64,000 nucleotides of DNA, from NCBI RefSeq assembly GCF_028009165.1, contig NC_079243.1:2480001-2544000 (forward strand), in the 5' to 3' direction. Every line of letters starts with the position of its first letter. The first letter of the stretch is position 1. A model generated the notes under the pieces. It ran no database searches. It was not told where the DNA came from and saw only the letters and a program-made list of their open reading frames with translations. This stretch comes from Akanthomyces muscarius (lineage: Eukaryota > Ascomycota > Sordariomycetes > Hypocreales > Cordycipitaceae). The position numbers were made by a program, and so were the translations under genes. Below, piece after piece: positions 21,544-33,636 of this stretch.

Positions 21544-22627
21544 ATGTGCAGCGACTTCGTTGTAGTAGATCGCCGCGGTGATCTTAGACTCGAAGTTGGC
21601 CGCGAACCTGGGACAAGAGATGACTCTTGGCAGCGTGCCGAGTTTCTGGTCTGTTCTCGCACGTTGGCCAGAGCATCACCGGTTTTTGATCGCATGCTGC
21701 ATGGTCCTTTTGTCGAGGCAAAGCACGATCCAAAAGACTCGGCCGGCTGGCGTGTGGTTCTTCCAGATAACAATCCCGCGCCTATGGAAGTTTTTTTGAA
21801 TATTGCGCACGCAAATGTTGCCCGCATCCCTCACATTTTATCCGTCGACCACCTGTACGATCTCGCGGTACTAACAAACTATTACGACGCAACGCCGCTC
21901 CTTTCGCCTTGGATCGATGTCTGGATATCATCAACGTCGGAAATCTCAAGAGACGCCAACATGATCCAGCCCAAGTTGCTTTGGATATCCTGGGAGTTTG
22001 GGCGCACGGAGACCTTTCGCATAGTTGCGCACCGGTTGTTGATGGAAGAGCCGCCACGAGCCAGAAGTATACATGAGGGTGATGAAGTACAAGCTCCGCA
22101 TATACTTGGTAAGATGCATAGCAAGACTCCCATGAAGAGGAAATGGCTTGAAGTTCCGCCGAGTGCTAACAATGGTGGCTACAGAATATATCGACTCGAT
22201 TCGGATCCAAGCTATTCAGAAGCTACTGCATGTAGTTCGCGACGTCACCGACAGACTCACCGTGGCGGATGAAGGCCCGAGATGGTGCCGCCATGCGAGG
22301 CAGGTCAGACACCACCAATGCGAGTCCATGGCACTGGGCTCCATAACATTCTGTCTCGCGAGAGCTGGGCTCTGGCCGCTCCCCGCGGCCGCCGAGGTCA
22401 AGCTAAGCTTGAGCGACCTCGACCGCGTTCTTGCAAGCATGGTCATTCATGACATTGGAGAGACGACGGACGAGCCGCGGGTGGATCATGGGGTGTGTAA
22501 TCCACGCCAGCTGCTCATGAAGCAAGTCGAGCAAGTCATGCGCGGTGTACCCAGTCCAGTAGCAGACTTTCATGTCAAGCATTTAGAGGAGCAAGCTGTG
22601 AGGCTGCGTCATGGGTCAGCCAAGTGA
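21544..22627 (+). CDS. BTB-domain protein C of the paralogue cluster, 335 aa
   Basis: The exons are 21544-22108 and 22185-22627. The 76-bp intron is phase 1 (G|AA) with a GCTAAC branch site. ATG 21544 gives MCSDFVVVDRRGDLRLEV, which lines up with the start of paralogue A. The BTB-like domain (about residues 25-150) contains VCSRTLARASPVFDRMLHG, VVLPDNNPAPMEVFLNIAH and SVDHLYDLAVLTNYYDA. Exon 2 contains DEGPRWCRHARQ, CESMALGSITFCLARAGLWP and CNPRQLLMKQVEQVM; B has the parallel CNPNQHLSDAMKQVM. It lies head-to-tail with B, 297 bp downstream. The first 15 codons upstream of the ATG are also open but start from GTG, so ATG 21544 is preferred. Confidence 0.88.
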
Positions 22628-23709
22628 CTGGGACGCGGTAATGGTCGCTGCTTGGCCGCTGCAGAATCGGACAATTTCATGCCCCTGTCTTGTACATACA
22701 CATATCAGAGTCAAGCTAGAAAAAGACTGTCATCTCGCCTTGTATACTGTCTATTGAAATCCACATTCTGCAGAGTCCATTCACTACGATTGAAGGATGT
22801 GAGCCCCCGCACCTGGCGTGTAAGTCAGCTTAGCCTCGACGGGCGCAAGCCGGCTCGTCAAGACAGGGCTAGTAAATAGTGCGTCGCCCCAGCGCACCCA
22901 ACACGCAGTTGCATCTACACAGCTACAAGTCCGGCAAAGCCCTCGAAGCCACATCTACAAGATACCTGAGGAGCCAGGGGTCCTGAGCATACAGGGGAAG
23001 ACTTTTAAGCCTGTCTGGCCCCTATCCACCGATATTTTTCTGCCGACTGTCCTGTTCTATATCGATTTCCCTCTTCTGGCCTACGGCATATCTGCCAGCG
23101 CCGACCTCAACTTTGTTGCAAATGATATGAGCAGCTGCGGTGTAGGCTCAGGCCCAAGAAGCCCGAGGACTCTTTCGGACTCGAAATCGGTCTCGTAGGC
23201 AGAAAGGACGCCCGATTCTAGATTCGAGACAGTTCATTTGCTATCCGACCGCGGGTCGGACAAGTTCCCCGCGACCGGGCCCGTACAACTAGTTTCCCGG
23301 TGCTTCATCCACCACGTCATCCCTGCTGCAGTCGAGGCCCAATCGCGAGCCGGCTTATTCACTACCGAACGTCACTAATTAATCATTGTGGCGCCTGCAT
23401 CTGCGCGATTCGATGGGGGAAGACCGATTAACTGATCTGCGCCGGCTCCGTGCTGCCCCGCCAGGATGCGAAGCATTCAGCAAGGGCGCGGAGTTCATTT
23501 GTATAAATACCGGCGGTGTTCTTCTTTGGTTGTTCTTGATTGACTAGGGAGAGTATTAGACGGCTTTGTTTGTCCCTGTCACGCCGTTGCGACTAACACT
23601 AGTTCCCTCGATCTACGTCGATCTTAGTTCGTCTTTTACCCGTCTTCATCCTCCACATCATCCACCTTCCTCCAAACCCATTCCCATCACCGTGTAACGC
23701 CTTGCTGCC
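22628..23709. other. Intergenic region, 1.1 kb, with the P450 promoter
   Basis: It lies between BTB gene C and the cytochrome P450. The first half shows nothing recognisable. The last 250 bases form a normal promoter with a TATA box at 23502 and a pyrimidine-rich leader. Confidence 0.55.
23502..23509 (+). promoter_or_regulatory. TATA box of the cytochrome P450 gene
   Basis: TATAAATA lies 208 bp before ATG 23710, in a GC-rich context. A strong TATA box fits an inducible gene such as an alkane or fatty-acid hydroxylase. This is inferred from sequence only. Confidence 0.6.
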
Positions 23710-25422
23710 ATGGCTGCAGGACACCTCGAGTCCGCCGCTGCCCATCTCGGCGAGCATCCCCTCCGCGACGTCGCCCTCCTCTCCGTACTCGTCATCCTCG
23801 GCTACCGCGTCTTCCGGTACCTGACCGCCTATCTCACGCTCAGCCGGGCCTACGCGCTCAACAACTGCGAGCGCCCGCCCGCGTACCCGCACAAGGACCC
23901 CATCTTCGGCCTGGACGCGCTGCTCGCCAACATGGCCGCCGCGCGCGACAGCGCCTTCACCAGCGCCTCGGCGCAGCGCTACCACGATCTCGGCGCGCAC
24001 ACGTACTACACCTGGATCCAGGGCCGACAGACAGTTCACACGGCCGAGCCCGAAAACGTCAAGGCCCTGCTCGCCACCCGCTGGAAGGACTACTCCATCG
24101 CGGCGCGCAAGGCCATTCTCGGTGGCCTCCTCGGCCGCGGCATCTTTGTCATTGAGGGCGACGAGTGGACGCACGCGCGCGCGCGCCTCCGGCCCAACTT
24201 TGCCAAGGAGCAGGTCGCCGACCTCGCCATGCTGGAGCGCCACGTCCAGGAGCTCTTCAAGGTCCTACCCCGAGACGCGGCTGCCGTCGTGGACCTGCAG
24301 GAGTACTTTTTGCGCTTCACGCTCGACTCGGCGAGCGAGTTTCTCTTTGGCCACTCGACAAACACCCTCGTGCGGCCCTCGGCCCGCGACCAAGCGTTTG
24401 GTGAGGCTTTCACCTTTTCCCTTTTCAACATTACGCAAAAAATGCGCCGTGGCCCGCTCAACCGCTTCTACCGCCAGGACCCGCGCGAGGACGAGTCGCG
24501 CCGGATATGCCGCGACTACGTTGGGACTTTTGTCGACGAGGCCATGGCGCTGCGCGCAAAGATGAAGTCGGGCGGGCTCGACGACGACAAGGATCAGGAC
24601 GGCAGCAGCGACGAGCAGCCACAGCGCTACTACTTCCTCAAGGAGGTCGCCAAGACCATGGACGACAGGGAGCACATCTGCGACGAGCTCCTCAGCATGA
24701 TGGCCGCGGGTCGCGACACCACGGCGAGCCTATTCAGCAGCGTGTTTCACGTGCTGTCGCGCAGGCCCGACATCTGGCGCAAGCTGCGCAACGAGATCCA
24801 GGACTTGGACAGCCAGCCGCCAAGCTACGAGCAGCTGCGCAATCTGAAATACGCCAAGTACATCATCAACGAGAGTAAGCTACCAACTTTGCGAAGGGAT
24901 CAGCTTGCTTCCCACTGACACGAGGTAATCTAGCTCTTCGCCTGTATCCTCCTGTGTTCCAGAACGGCAGAAGAGCCGTTCGCGACACCATCCTGCCGAC
25001 GGGCGGTGGCCCCAACGGCACCTCGCCCATCTTCGTGCCCGCGGGCTGCGGCGTCGTCTACTCTGCGTGGACCATGCACCGCCGCAAAGACCTTTACGGG
25101 GCGGACGCCTCCAAGTTTCGCCCCGAGCGTTGGGCGACCCAGCGCCATGGATGGGTATGTAGCATGGTTCCATATCTGTAGCTCCAGAGGCAGCCAAGCT
25201 AACCATATTTCTTTTGCAAAACAGGACTATGTTCCCTTTGGCGGCGGCCCGCGCATCTGCCTCGGTCAGCAATATGCGCTGACAGAGGCCGCATATGTCA
25301 TGGTTCGCATGGCGCAGGAGTTTGCGTCAGTGGTGACGGCCGACAACGCACCGTGGACAGAGCTCATTGCCCTCACTCTTTCCATCAAGGGCGGTGTCAA
25401 CTGCAAACTCACCCGTGCATAA
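23710..25422 (+). CDS. Cytochrome P450, CYP52-like (fatty-acid/alkane hydroxylase type), 527 aa
   Basis: The exons are 23710-24874, 24934-25154 and 25225-25422, with introns of 59 and 70 bp. A hydrophobic N-terminal anchor (about residues 18-40, [18 protein letters not shown]) indicates an ER membrane enzyme with the catalytic domain in the cytosol. The I-helix oxygen-binding motif is AAGRDTT (332-338). The ExxR pair is Glu388 and Arg391, reconstituted across the first intron. The PERF region is FRPERW, and the heme loop is [10 protein letters not shown] with the Cys474 ligand. The segment [19 protein letters not shown], followed by RPNF, is typical of the CYP52 group, which hydroxylates alkanes and fatty acids at the terminal carbon. 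The exact CYP family needs alignment. It is convergent with the ATR gene, 202 bp apart. Confidence 0.94.
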
Positions 25423-25624
25423 AATTTACGAAATCAGGAGTTGGAAAAGGAATTACACGATACCCCATGACAGCACAACAAGATTGATTTGACAAAGAGT
25501 CGGATAATTGACAGATAAAGTTTTGATGTTTTAAACGCCACCCAATGTACTATGTATTCCCAAGATACGCCTCAGAAACAAAATACACACTAGTAATATA
25601 CACGAATATTCATTCGTCTTGTTC

Positions 25625-28600
25625 TCACAGAAATGGACACCATCCAATATACATGGCCGTCAAATTTCTCGGATCGACAGCTTGTTTAATGAGCTCCTCC
25701 ACTTGACCCTCCACAGACAACGGAATGCTTTCATTCGGAAGCAGACCCTTGACCTTTCTCTTAATACTATCCACCACGCTCTGCGGCTGCAACTTCACTG
25801 CCGCATCGCTCTTCCTAGACCTCTTCTCCTTTTGCAGATCCAGCGTCGGATCATAAATAAACGACTCCAAAATCGTCATGAGCGTCTCTTCTTGCTGTCG
25901 CAAGATGCTTAGCGTGAGCTCGGACGACTTGCGAAACGGCCCTTCGTAGCCGTATATGCCCATGGCGGCTACCATGTTGTGCGTTAGCCGGAACGGCACT
26001 CGTTCCGGCTTGGCAAACGTCAAGCCCTTGTCGAATAGGCAGTTAAAGTCCACGTGGAAAATTCCGCCGTTGCCCTCTTCCAGATTGACATTTTCGCCAT
26101 GCCGGTCGCCAAGACCTAGGATGGTGCCAACCATGGACATGACGGCGCAGGAGCGTGTATACCGAAGCCTTGCCGCGAACCACGCGGATGGGTTTGGGAA
26201 CTGCTGGATGAACCAGAGTGGCAACAGAGGCGGGAATCGGCCCAGCACGTCATCCGTAAAGATTCGTATCTTGCTTTCCGAGGACGATGCTTCGTCCATG
26301 AGTTGCTTCAGCGCCATATAATCCGGGTGGATTTTTTGCGAGGAGTATAGCGTGAGCAGCGTGTCACGCATCGTCTTGATGCCGGGCACCCATTCAATGA
26401 TTCCACATTCTTCATTCAGAGGCACGACGGCATAGGTCCGGATATACAGCTGTCTCCGACTCGACTCGGCGTCTCGCTTCAGCGACCGGTTGATCATGCT
26501 GTTGAACTCCATCAGCCGCTGATCGGTTCTCAAGTCGTCCTTGGGTTTGATGAGCAGCATGTAAATCTTCCCATCGCTGCCACGAGCCGTGAGTCGACGC
26601 GGCTTCGCGAGCGAGCTCAGCACCAGAACATCGTCCAAGAAGCAGTCAATCGTAACAACATCGCGCGAGAACGGTCTGTGATTCTTGTAATACTCCGAAG
26701 CAGTGGGCAGCGCGGCAGTCAGTGTGCCTTCTACCGGAACGACAAGAGGACAAGGGGTGCACTTGTGATTGAATCGCAAGTCTCGCGAGAGGCTGGCATG
26801 CACCGTCTTGTTGCCGTGAAAATCACCATTGGTGCACGCGAAAAGTAGCTGTTCGGCGAGCTTTTCTGCATAGCGCAGAAGCTGCTTGAGATCATAGGTT
26901 GAGCCTTCCACTTTTCGAGATGTGCCTCGCAGCGTCTGCAATATCTGCGTCCCTCGCGTTCGTCGCTCTCCTGCCTGCTTCGTAGTCATGACGCCGATGA
27001 CGCTCCATAGCGCCTGCTGCGGGTAGCTTTGGACGACTTTGATGATGATGTGCGTGAGTCGCTCAAAGACGTTGACATTGTGATGAGCGATGCGAGCGAC
27101 AATCTGCGGTAGGGCCGAGTAGAAGATGTAGGCTGGCAGCCTCTTGATGTACTTGTCGAGAAAGGCGTGCAGCAAGTTCAGCTGTTCTACACGGCGTTTG
27201 TGAAGTTCGCGCGACAGTGACGCCTTTCCTTCGGGAGCTCTGTCAAGCTGGGCACCTAGATCAAGCCATAGCGTCAAGATTCTTGGTAGCGTCTGGTAAA
27301 GATATTTGGTTCCAAAATTGAGAGACCTGAGGTAGTTTTCAATTACCAGTCTTGCAATCTCTCCCGTGACATAGTTGTCGCTCTGGTCATCAACCTTGAG
27401 GGGCTTCTCAGACTCTAGGATCTTCTTGTAATGGCGGCCAAGGTAATAGTGGCCCTTTTCCCACATTGAGTGAGTCTTTGGTGGTTGTTGATACTTTTCA
27501 CGCAGTGCTACTGCGTGCGTCTGTCCAGAGGTATCAAGCCACTTTGCCAGAAGCAACTGTGCGCGCGCTGTTAAGAGTTTCTGCTGCGGGCTGAGTTTAC
27601 TAGAGCTTGCCGTGATGGAAGCCCCAGTCTGCGTCATGAAACGGTTGCGCTCAATGGCGCCTTGGAGCATCTGAATTGCCTGCCGACGATGAGAGTCTTT
27701 CCAAAGAAGTTTTGCGTTTTCGATCGTTGACGAGTCGTCTCCTAATTGCGAGGCCCGGAGAACAGCGTTGAATGACTGGTGAGTAGCGTCCGTCTTTCTG
27801 GCTAAGCGAGCACTGGTGAGCCAAAGAGCGGAAATGTCAAGATCGGAGAACTTTGGTCGCATGAGCTCCATTGCGGCTCTTCGAATCCCAAGAATGTACT
27901 GCTTATCATAGAAGTAGGCTCCTATGATATCTAGACGATTGTCCAGCAAAGTGAGAGCCTGTTTCCGATCATCTTCTCTATCAGATTTCAGATTGATGAT
28001 GACTTCTAGATCAGCAAGAACGTGGCACTTCAGCAGAGAATCGTGAGCTGCTTGCAGCGACGAGGTTGCAGACGTAGTCATTGACGTAGAAATCTTTTCC
28101 CGCATCCCTTGCACTGTCCGAGCCAGGTTCGCGTGATCTGTTTTCTTGTAAAGAGACGAAAAGACTGATGCAAGGGACATGTTGAAGTCCTGGGTCAAAT
28201 CGCCTTGGAACCGTTCGATGAACTTTCCAAGGCTTTCCCAGCGGCCAGTGACCCAAGCTGCTTCGACAGCGTACGGCATAATTTTCGTATCGCTTGGCGA
28301 ATCAGTAAACATTGACTCAACGTTCTTAAGAAGCACGTCATATTGACCAGCTTGTTGAAGGCAGCTCAGCAGCTCGACCTGCACGTCGATATTGTCAGGT
28401 TTTTCCGCCAACTGAATCTCATACCACGTCTGCGCCGCCGTCCATCGGCCTGCTTTCTTGTGGCCCAGTATTTGCTGGTTGATGTCCAGGGCATGAAGAT
28501 GTGCAGATATTCCTGCCAAGCCATCCGGTTCATCTATATTGGCATAGATATCTTGCAGTCGCTCTAGCATACGGTCGCGATCGCCAGGCTCTCGCTTCTG

Positions 28601-31600
28601 CTGCTCCATTTTCTGGACGTGCTGCTCCAAATGGAATAAGGCGCGCGCATACTCGTTACAGTCAGTTGCACGCTGCGAGATGAGTTCAGCCGGAATGCTG
28701 TCCAGAATGCCCTGAATATTGGCGATTTGCTCTTTTTTCTCTGACGACAGTTTGCCCGAAGACTTCTTGCCATGCACCCAGCGCATGGCGTAGTCAAGGA
28801 CCCGGAACACAGCCTGCAAAAACGTCAGTAAGCATCAATCGGGTTGAGCCTGGCTTGACTCACATGACAGTAGCGCTTGAATTCTTCCTTTTCAGCATAC
28901 GAAGCATCTTCTGATGGACTGTACTCGAGAATGCTCGTGAGCTCATGGAGAATCTGATCTTTGTCTTGATTCGTGCTTTTCGATCCAAGAAGAACATGGA
29001 GCACAAGATATGGCAGCAAGAATTCAGCCGTCGATAAGTCTTTGACTCGAATTACGCGCGATAAGGGTTCGAAAAGCATATCGGCATGGGGATGCTGCCC
29101 GTTGCGCAGGAGCTCAATGACAAATGAGCGAAGCCAGTTGCCGTAGGGCTTCGCGGGATTGAAGATTGGATATTCCACCTTGACGGGCAACATGGGAGCG
29201 ACCATGTACTTGGAGGTGAGGAACGGCGTGACAACTTCGCGCACATTCTCTGGCAGAGCGATCCATTTTCGGTAAATATCATTCCCTGCGACACCACCAG
29301 TATTTTGCATCGCAATAGAGGCTTTGATCTCGAACCTGTCGAGAAGCTCCTGCATAGCAAAACACAGAAATCCTTGGAGGCGAGTGTCCGTAGCAGAAAG
29401 AAACGCTGGCACCAGAATCTCTTCCAAGAGAAAGAGTGCGAAATCGGTAGTCTCCTGGAAGCTTTCAAAGTTGTCCAAGATGACGATAGACCGCTGTTCG
29501 CGGACCGTTTCAACTTGGTTCGAGTCCAAGCAACCGATCAAGCCCATGGACTCGACGCACAGGCGGCTGATGCTTCCATGGAGATTGTTGTACCTGCAAG
29601 TGCAATCTAGCAAGGCGCGCATTAGGGTTGTTACAACGCTATCAGTCTGCGAAACGTTGGAGGTGAAGAGAGCGCTCTGGTTTGCCCGAAGATACGGCAC
29701 AAGCTCGTTCAGAGCTTGCTGCACAACACCCGAATTTTCATGGCGAAGTCTTGTGGCAAAAATGGGGAGCAGCTCTTCTGGGAGCAATTTAGGTCGAAGA
29801 GCTCGCAGCTTCGCCTCCAACTTGGACAAGGCAGCGATTCCCTCAAAAGAGGGCAAGCTGCTAATGTTGTTCTCAACGATGGCTCCGTGATGGTCCAGCA
29901 GAAATGATACAATATTACTGGCAGTCTCGGTCGAGAAGGCGCTGAAGTTTGGCCAGTAGTGCTTTACAATGAAGAATGTTGTCTCCAGAAGCGCCTCGAC
30001 ATCCTCCTCCTCAAAGTTCATCAACATGGAGGCCCAGCAAGATAGTGAAATGTCTCTGAGCGGTTCTTGCGCCAGTGCTGCGAGGAGACAGGCGGATATT
30101 TGCGGCCGAGCAATGCGCGCATGCGATTGACAGAGATTGATCATTTCTTCCAAGGCTCGAATGCAGTTGCGCTGCTCCATCTCACCGGGATGCATCATTG
30201 CCGGATCATTGATGACATCTGTCAGGCGAGCCATCAGGCCTAGAATATGCGACTGCAGAAATTTTCCAATCATGTTCCCTTTCTTGATCTTCTTTGTATC
30301 AGGGCTTGCACTCAAGATGCTGGTTGCCATCCACCGAAGAGCTTCGGTAATGGTTTGTTTTCTTGCACCATCTGCTTGTCCGGCGGCTTTCAAGAGCTCA
30401 ATCGCAATCAAAACAGGTTCAATCTGTAGCAGCTCGACAATTGGCCGGTCATGTAAATGGAGTCCAACGTCATTCAGACGAGACCTGACAAAGCTCTCGA
30501 TGTTGTCGGTTTCTTGAATCATGAGAAGCGATAGGATGGCCGCCAAATTCGCATTGTCCATCAGCGGCTGCCAAGCCATGTTTTCTCGCCGTGCTTCGGC
30601 AAACTTCTGAATTACTTCTGTGCGCTTGTCCAAGACCAGCCAGGGAAGTGCATGCGTTTGAATGAGCAGCAACAGTTCATTCACAGATATTTGGAGGAGC
30701 TCTGCTATCGCTCTGCTCCGTTGTGGTCTGTGAACCATGTCTTTGGTCGCCATGTAAGCCAGGCTTTTCCAGTAAGGTTCGAGCAGGCGGCGTGGCGTAG
30801 TGCTGCGCGATTCGGCCAGGTTCAAAAGTTCGTTAAAAGCGACAGCAGCCTCAAAACTGTTGCTGCTGCCGAGATACTCCAGAAGTTTAATCAGTACGAG
30901 ATTGAGCTCATTCTCTGGCATCACTCTGCCAAGCTGGCCCCAGACCATGATCCGAGATTCAATAAGATGCGTTTGGTCATTGTCCGATACTGAACGTAAC
31001 AGGGCAATTGTGTTTTTACGGTTTCTCGAAAGCAAGCCGTCATCGATAGAAAGCGTTGCCTTGGGCGGCACAAAGGTAACGAGCACTCTGCCTGCTGCAA
31101 TGCGCAGTTCTCGGATTGAGCTATTCAGCGATTGCAGACACCACTGGCCTAAGGTAGAGGTTTCCAAGTTCAAAAAAGTAGAGTCCTCACAGTGGAGAAC
31201 AATCCGGCGCAAAGCAAGCATGGCAGCGACTCGTGGTCGGCGGGATTCTAGAAAACTCGTTTGGCGGATCAATTCAGCAAACGTGGACCGGATGCTAGTT
31301 TTGATACGATGCACCTCTATCCCGTTTTGGGTTGAAGCTTTGCCAGAACAAATGGCACACTGTCTTTCTCCGACGTCACAAAGCTGATTATCAACAACGC
31401 AGCACAACTTTGACATCATGTCAATAGCTAGGCATCTTGTGGCATCATTCAACGTGTCCAACGCATCTCTATCAAATATTAGTGAATGATACGATTGATT
31501 GATTGATTAGGGAACACTTGCAAGATACGAGGCGAATCAAGTTCTTCCTCATTGGTAGGTGCATCCAGTTCCAGAGCGGCGAATAGACTATCTACTGCCT

Positions 31601-33153
31601 GCGAAGTAGTGCTCTCCTCAGATGGCTCATTCAATTTTCGTCTTTTTGTTGCGTTGGATTGTCCATTCGGCTGTTCATGTGATAGACGCATGCTTTCGAC
31701 AGAGCGCCTTAATTCTGCGTGCTGAAATAGCGATGGATGTATTGAGGATGGCAGCGTCTGAAGCGGCTCCAGGTTGACTACTTCGCGCAGAAGAAGAGCA
31801 CATCTCTGTCATTTGTCAGAATTACTTTCATCCCACCAGAGCAACGCATGTTTTCTTACCCAGACGTCGCTTTCTTCTCCGAGCGCAGGATACTGCGCCG
31901 GCAATAAAGAAAGCTCATTGACCAGTTTTGACGCCGCCAGGCGACCGATTGTTGGCGACTGCAGCGCCGCTTGAGCAATAGTAACCAGCGCAAGACAATA
32001 GCTAGCCCTGGCCTCATCCCCCGCACCGTCCGAGTCGGCCAGTTCTTCCGGCGCAGACACCATTTCACTGCACAGCAAAACCAGCGTCGTGCAGGCCTTG
32101 TTCTTCGTAGTCATCGCAACTGCGTGGTCACCTTTGGCTGCCTTGGCCACATCTACCGCCATGTTGATCAGCGGCAAGGGCGACTTCTTCTCATTGCCTT
32201 GGAGTCGCTTTTGCGCCGACCATAGGTCCAGCCACGAATCGAGCAGCCAAGGCCCAGTCTCAGACATGGGCGCAACCGACGAAAACGCAGAGTCTTGGCA
32301 TATCAGAGGATAGGCAAGGACCCGCGCCAAGCTATGCGCCTGCGAGAGTGCTTGGCCAGCGAGTTTGATGCGGTATGTCAGCGAGACGGATGGCGTTGTA
32401 GTCGGTCCTCCCAGCACTTGGTCCAGGACGTGCGGCGGCGGTAGTTCTATAGTAATCGGTGCGTTCTTTTTCGAAATATCGATCGACGGTGATTGGAGTT
32501 TCTCAATGAGGCCTAATCGTTATCAACATTTTAGCCAATGCGTACAGACGTTTGCTGCGGCAACATCACGTACCCGTCAAGCAGCCACGATAAAACACCG
32601 TCAGCGGCCCAATCATGGGCCACAGCTTTGACATGCGCGCCACCGTCAGCAGCAGGTACTGCAAGAAGCCCTCAATCGCGCTCTCGAGCTCCGCGCACTT
32701 GGGGTGGCCCAGCATGCGCAGCCACTGCGGCAGCAGCCAGGCCCAAAGGGGCTCGCTGCCGCGGAACAGCAGGCCGTGCGTCGCCGACGCGTAGCAAAGC
32801 ACCGCCGGCGTCTCGTTGATGGTGAAGCGCAGAAAGTTCAACGCCTTGAGCGCCTCGGCGCGCACGTGCGGCTGGTTGAGCAGCGGGTCGTCGAGGCGGA
32901 TGGCATCGAGCACCACGCGGCAGTAGACGTAGACGAGCATGTGGTTGTGCTCGGTGCGCTGCGCCGGCGTCCGCAGCAGCTCCGGCTGGTCCTTGACGCG
33001 CTGTATCACGGCGAACAGGCCCTTGAGCTCGGCGTTGTCGTCGGAGCGCGCCGACTTGGACGAGGCGGAAATGTTCTCGACGAGCTGCGCAGCGAGGGTG
33101 GATGGTGGCGGACCGCCACCACCGTTGCCGCCTACGTCGGCGAGGCCGGCCAT
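25625..33153 (-). CDS. MEC1/uvsB: ATR/Mec1-family checkpoint kinase (PIKK), 2436 aa
   Basis: Five exons on the minus strand: 33153-32574, 32512-31860, 31805-31522, 31468-28864 and 28813-25625, totalling 2437 codons. The protein is the DNA-damage and replication-stress kinase that works with a Ddc2-type partner in the nucleus. The N-terminal two thirds are alpha-helical repeats. The FAT region lies in the last exon, followed by the PI3-kinase-like domain with the catalytic loop GLGDRHGEN (Asp2277) and the metal-binding HVDFN (Asp2296). The FATC ends in MYIGWCPFL, which is diagnostic for ATR rather than ATM or TOR. Length matches fungal ATRs. The exon 3/4 junction is best closed with a GC-AG intron (GCAAGT donor at 31521). 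An alternative GT donor at 31528 with acceptor two bases further also keeps the frame. Confidence 0.96.
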
Positions 33154-33636
33154 CGTGTATGGTGGCTGTGTCGTTGCCAATTCCCCATCACAGGGAAGGC
33201 GTTCTGTAGTACTATGTCGGGAAACTCTTGTGTAATTTACTTCGGCATTGACGTCGTGGGAATGGGCTTTGGACACTTGCGTTGTCGCCTAGAGCGTGCC
33301 ACTATTTTGTGGTGGGTCGCGGGAGACGCGACGGCTTCAACTGGGAACGCTCCCCAGGCAACGCGCAGTCACGTGGAGAAGATAAAGTGCTTTGACTTGC
33401 AAGGCTGTCAGTGTTTTCGGTCACCATGGCACATGGAAAAGGCGCATGGCTTGAGCCATTTTAAATTCTAGTTGATAATTTGCATTTCTTCTTCTAAATC
33501 TGAGAAACCGTTGCGCAGTATTCAACTTGACATAATTCGTCCCAAATGAAACCTATATACACACATGCAGAATGCCCTCAAACGCCGTAGCTTTATAGTC
33601 TTGACATGTTTAGTTTTTTTAATCGTTCCGTTGCTC
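33154..33636. other. Intergenic region upstream of the ATR gene
   Basis: This 483-bp spacer lies between the ATR start and the 3' end of the carboxylase gene, both on the minus strand. The last 150 bases are AT-rich and probably the carboxylase 3' UTR. No other feature is seen. Confidence 0.55.
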
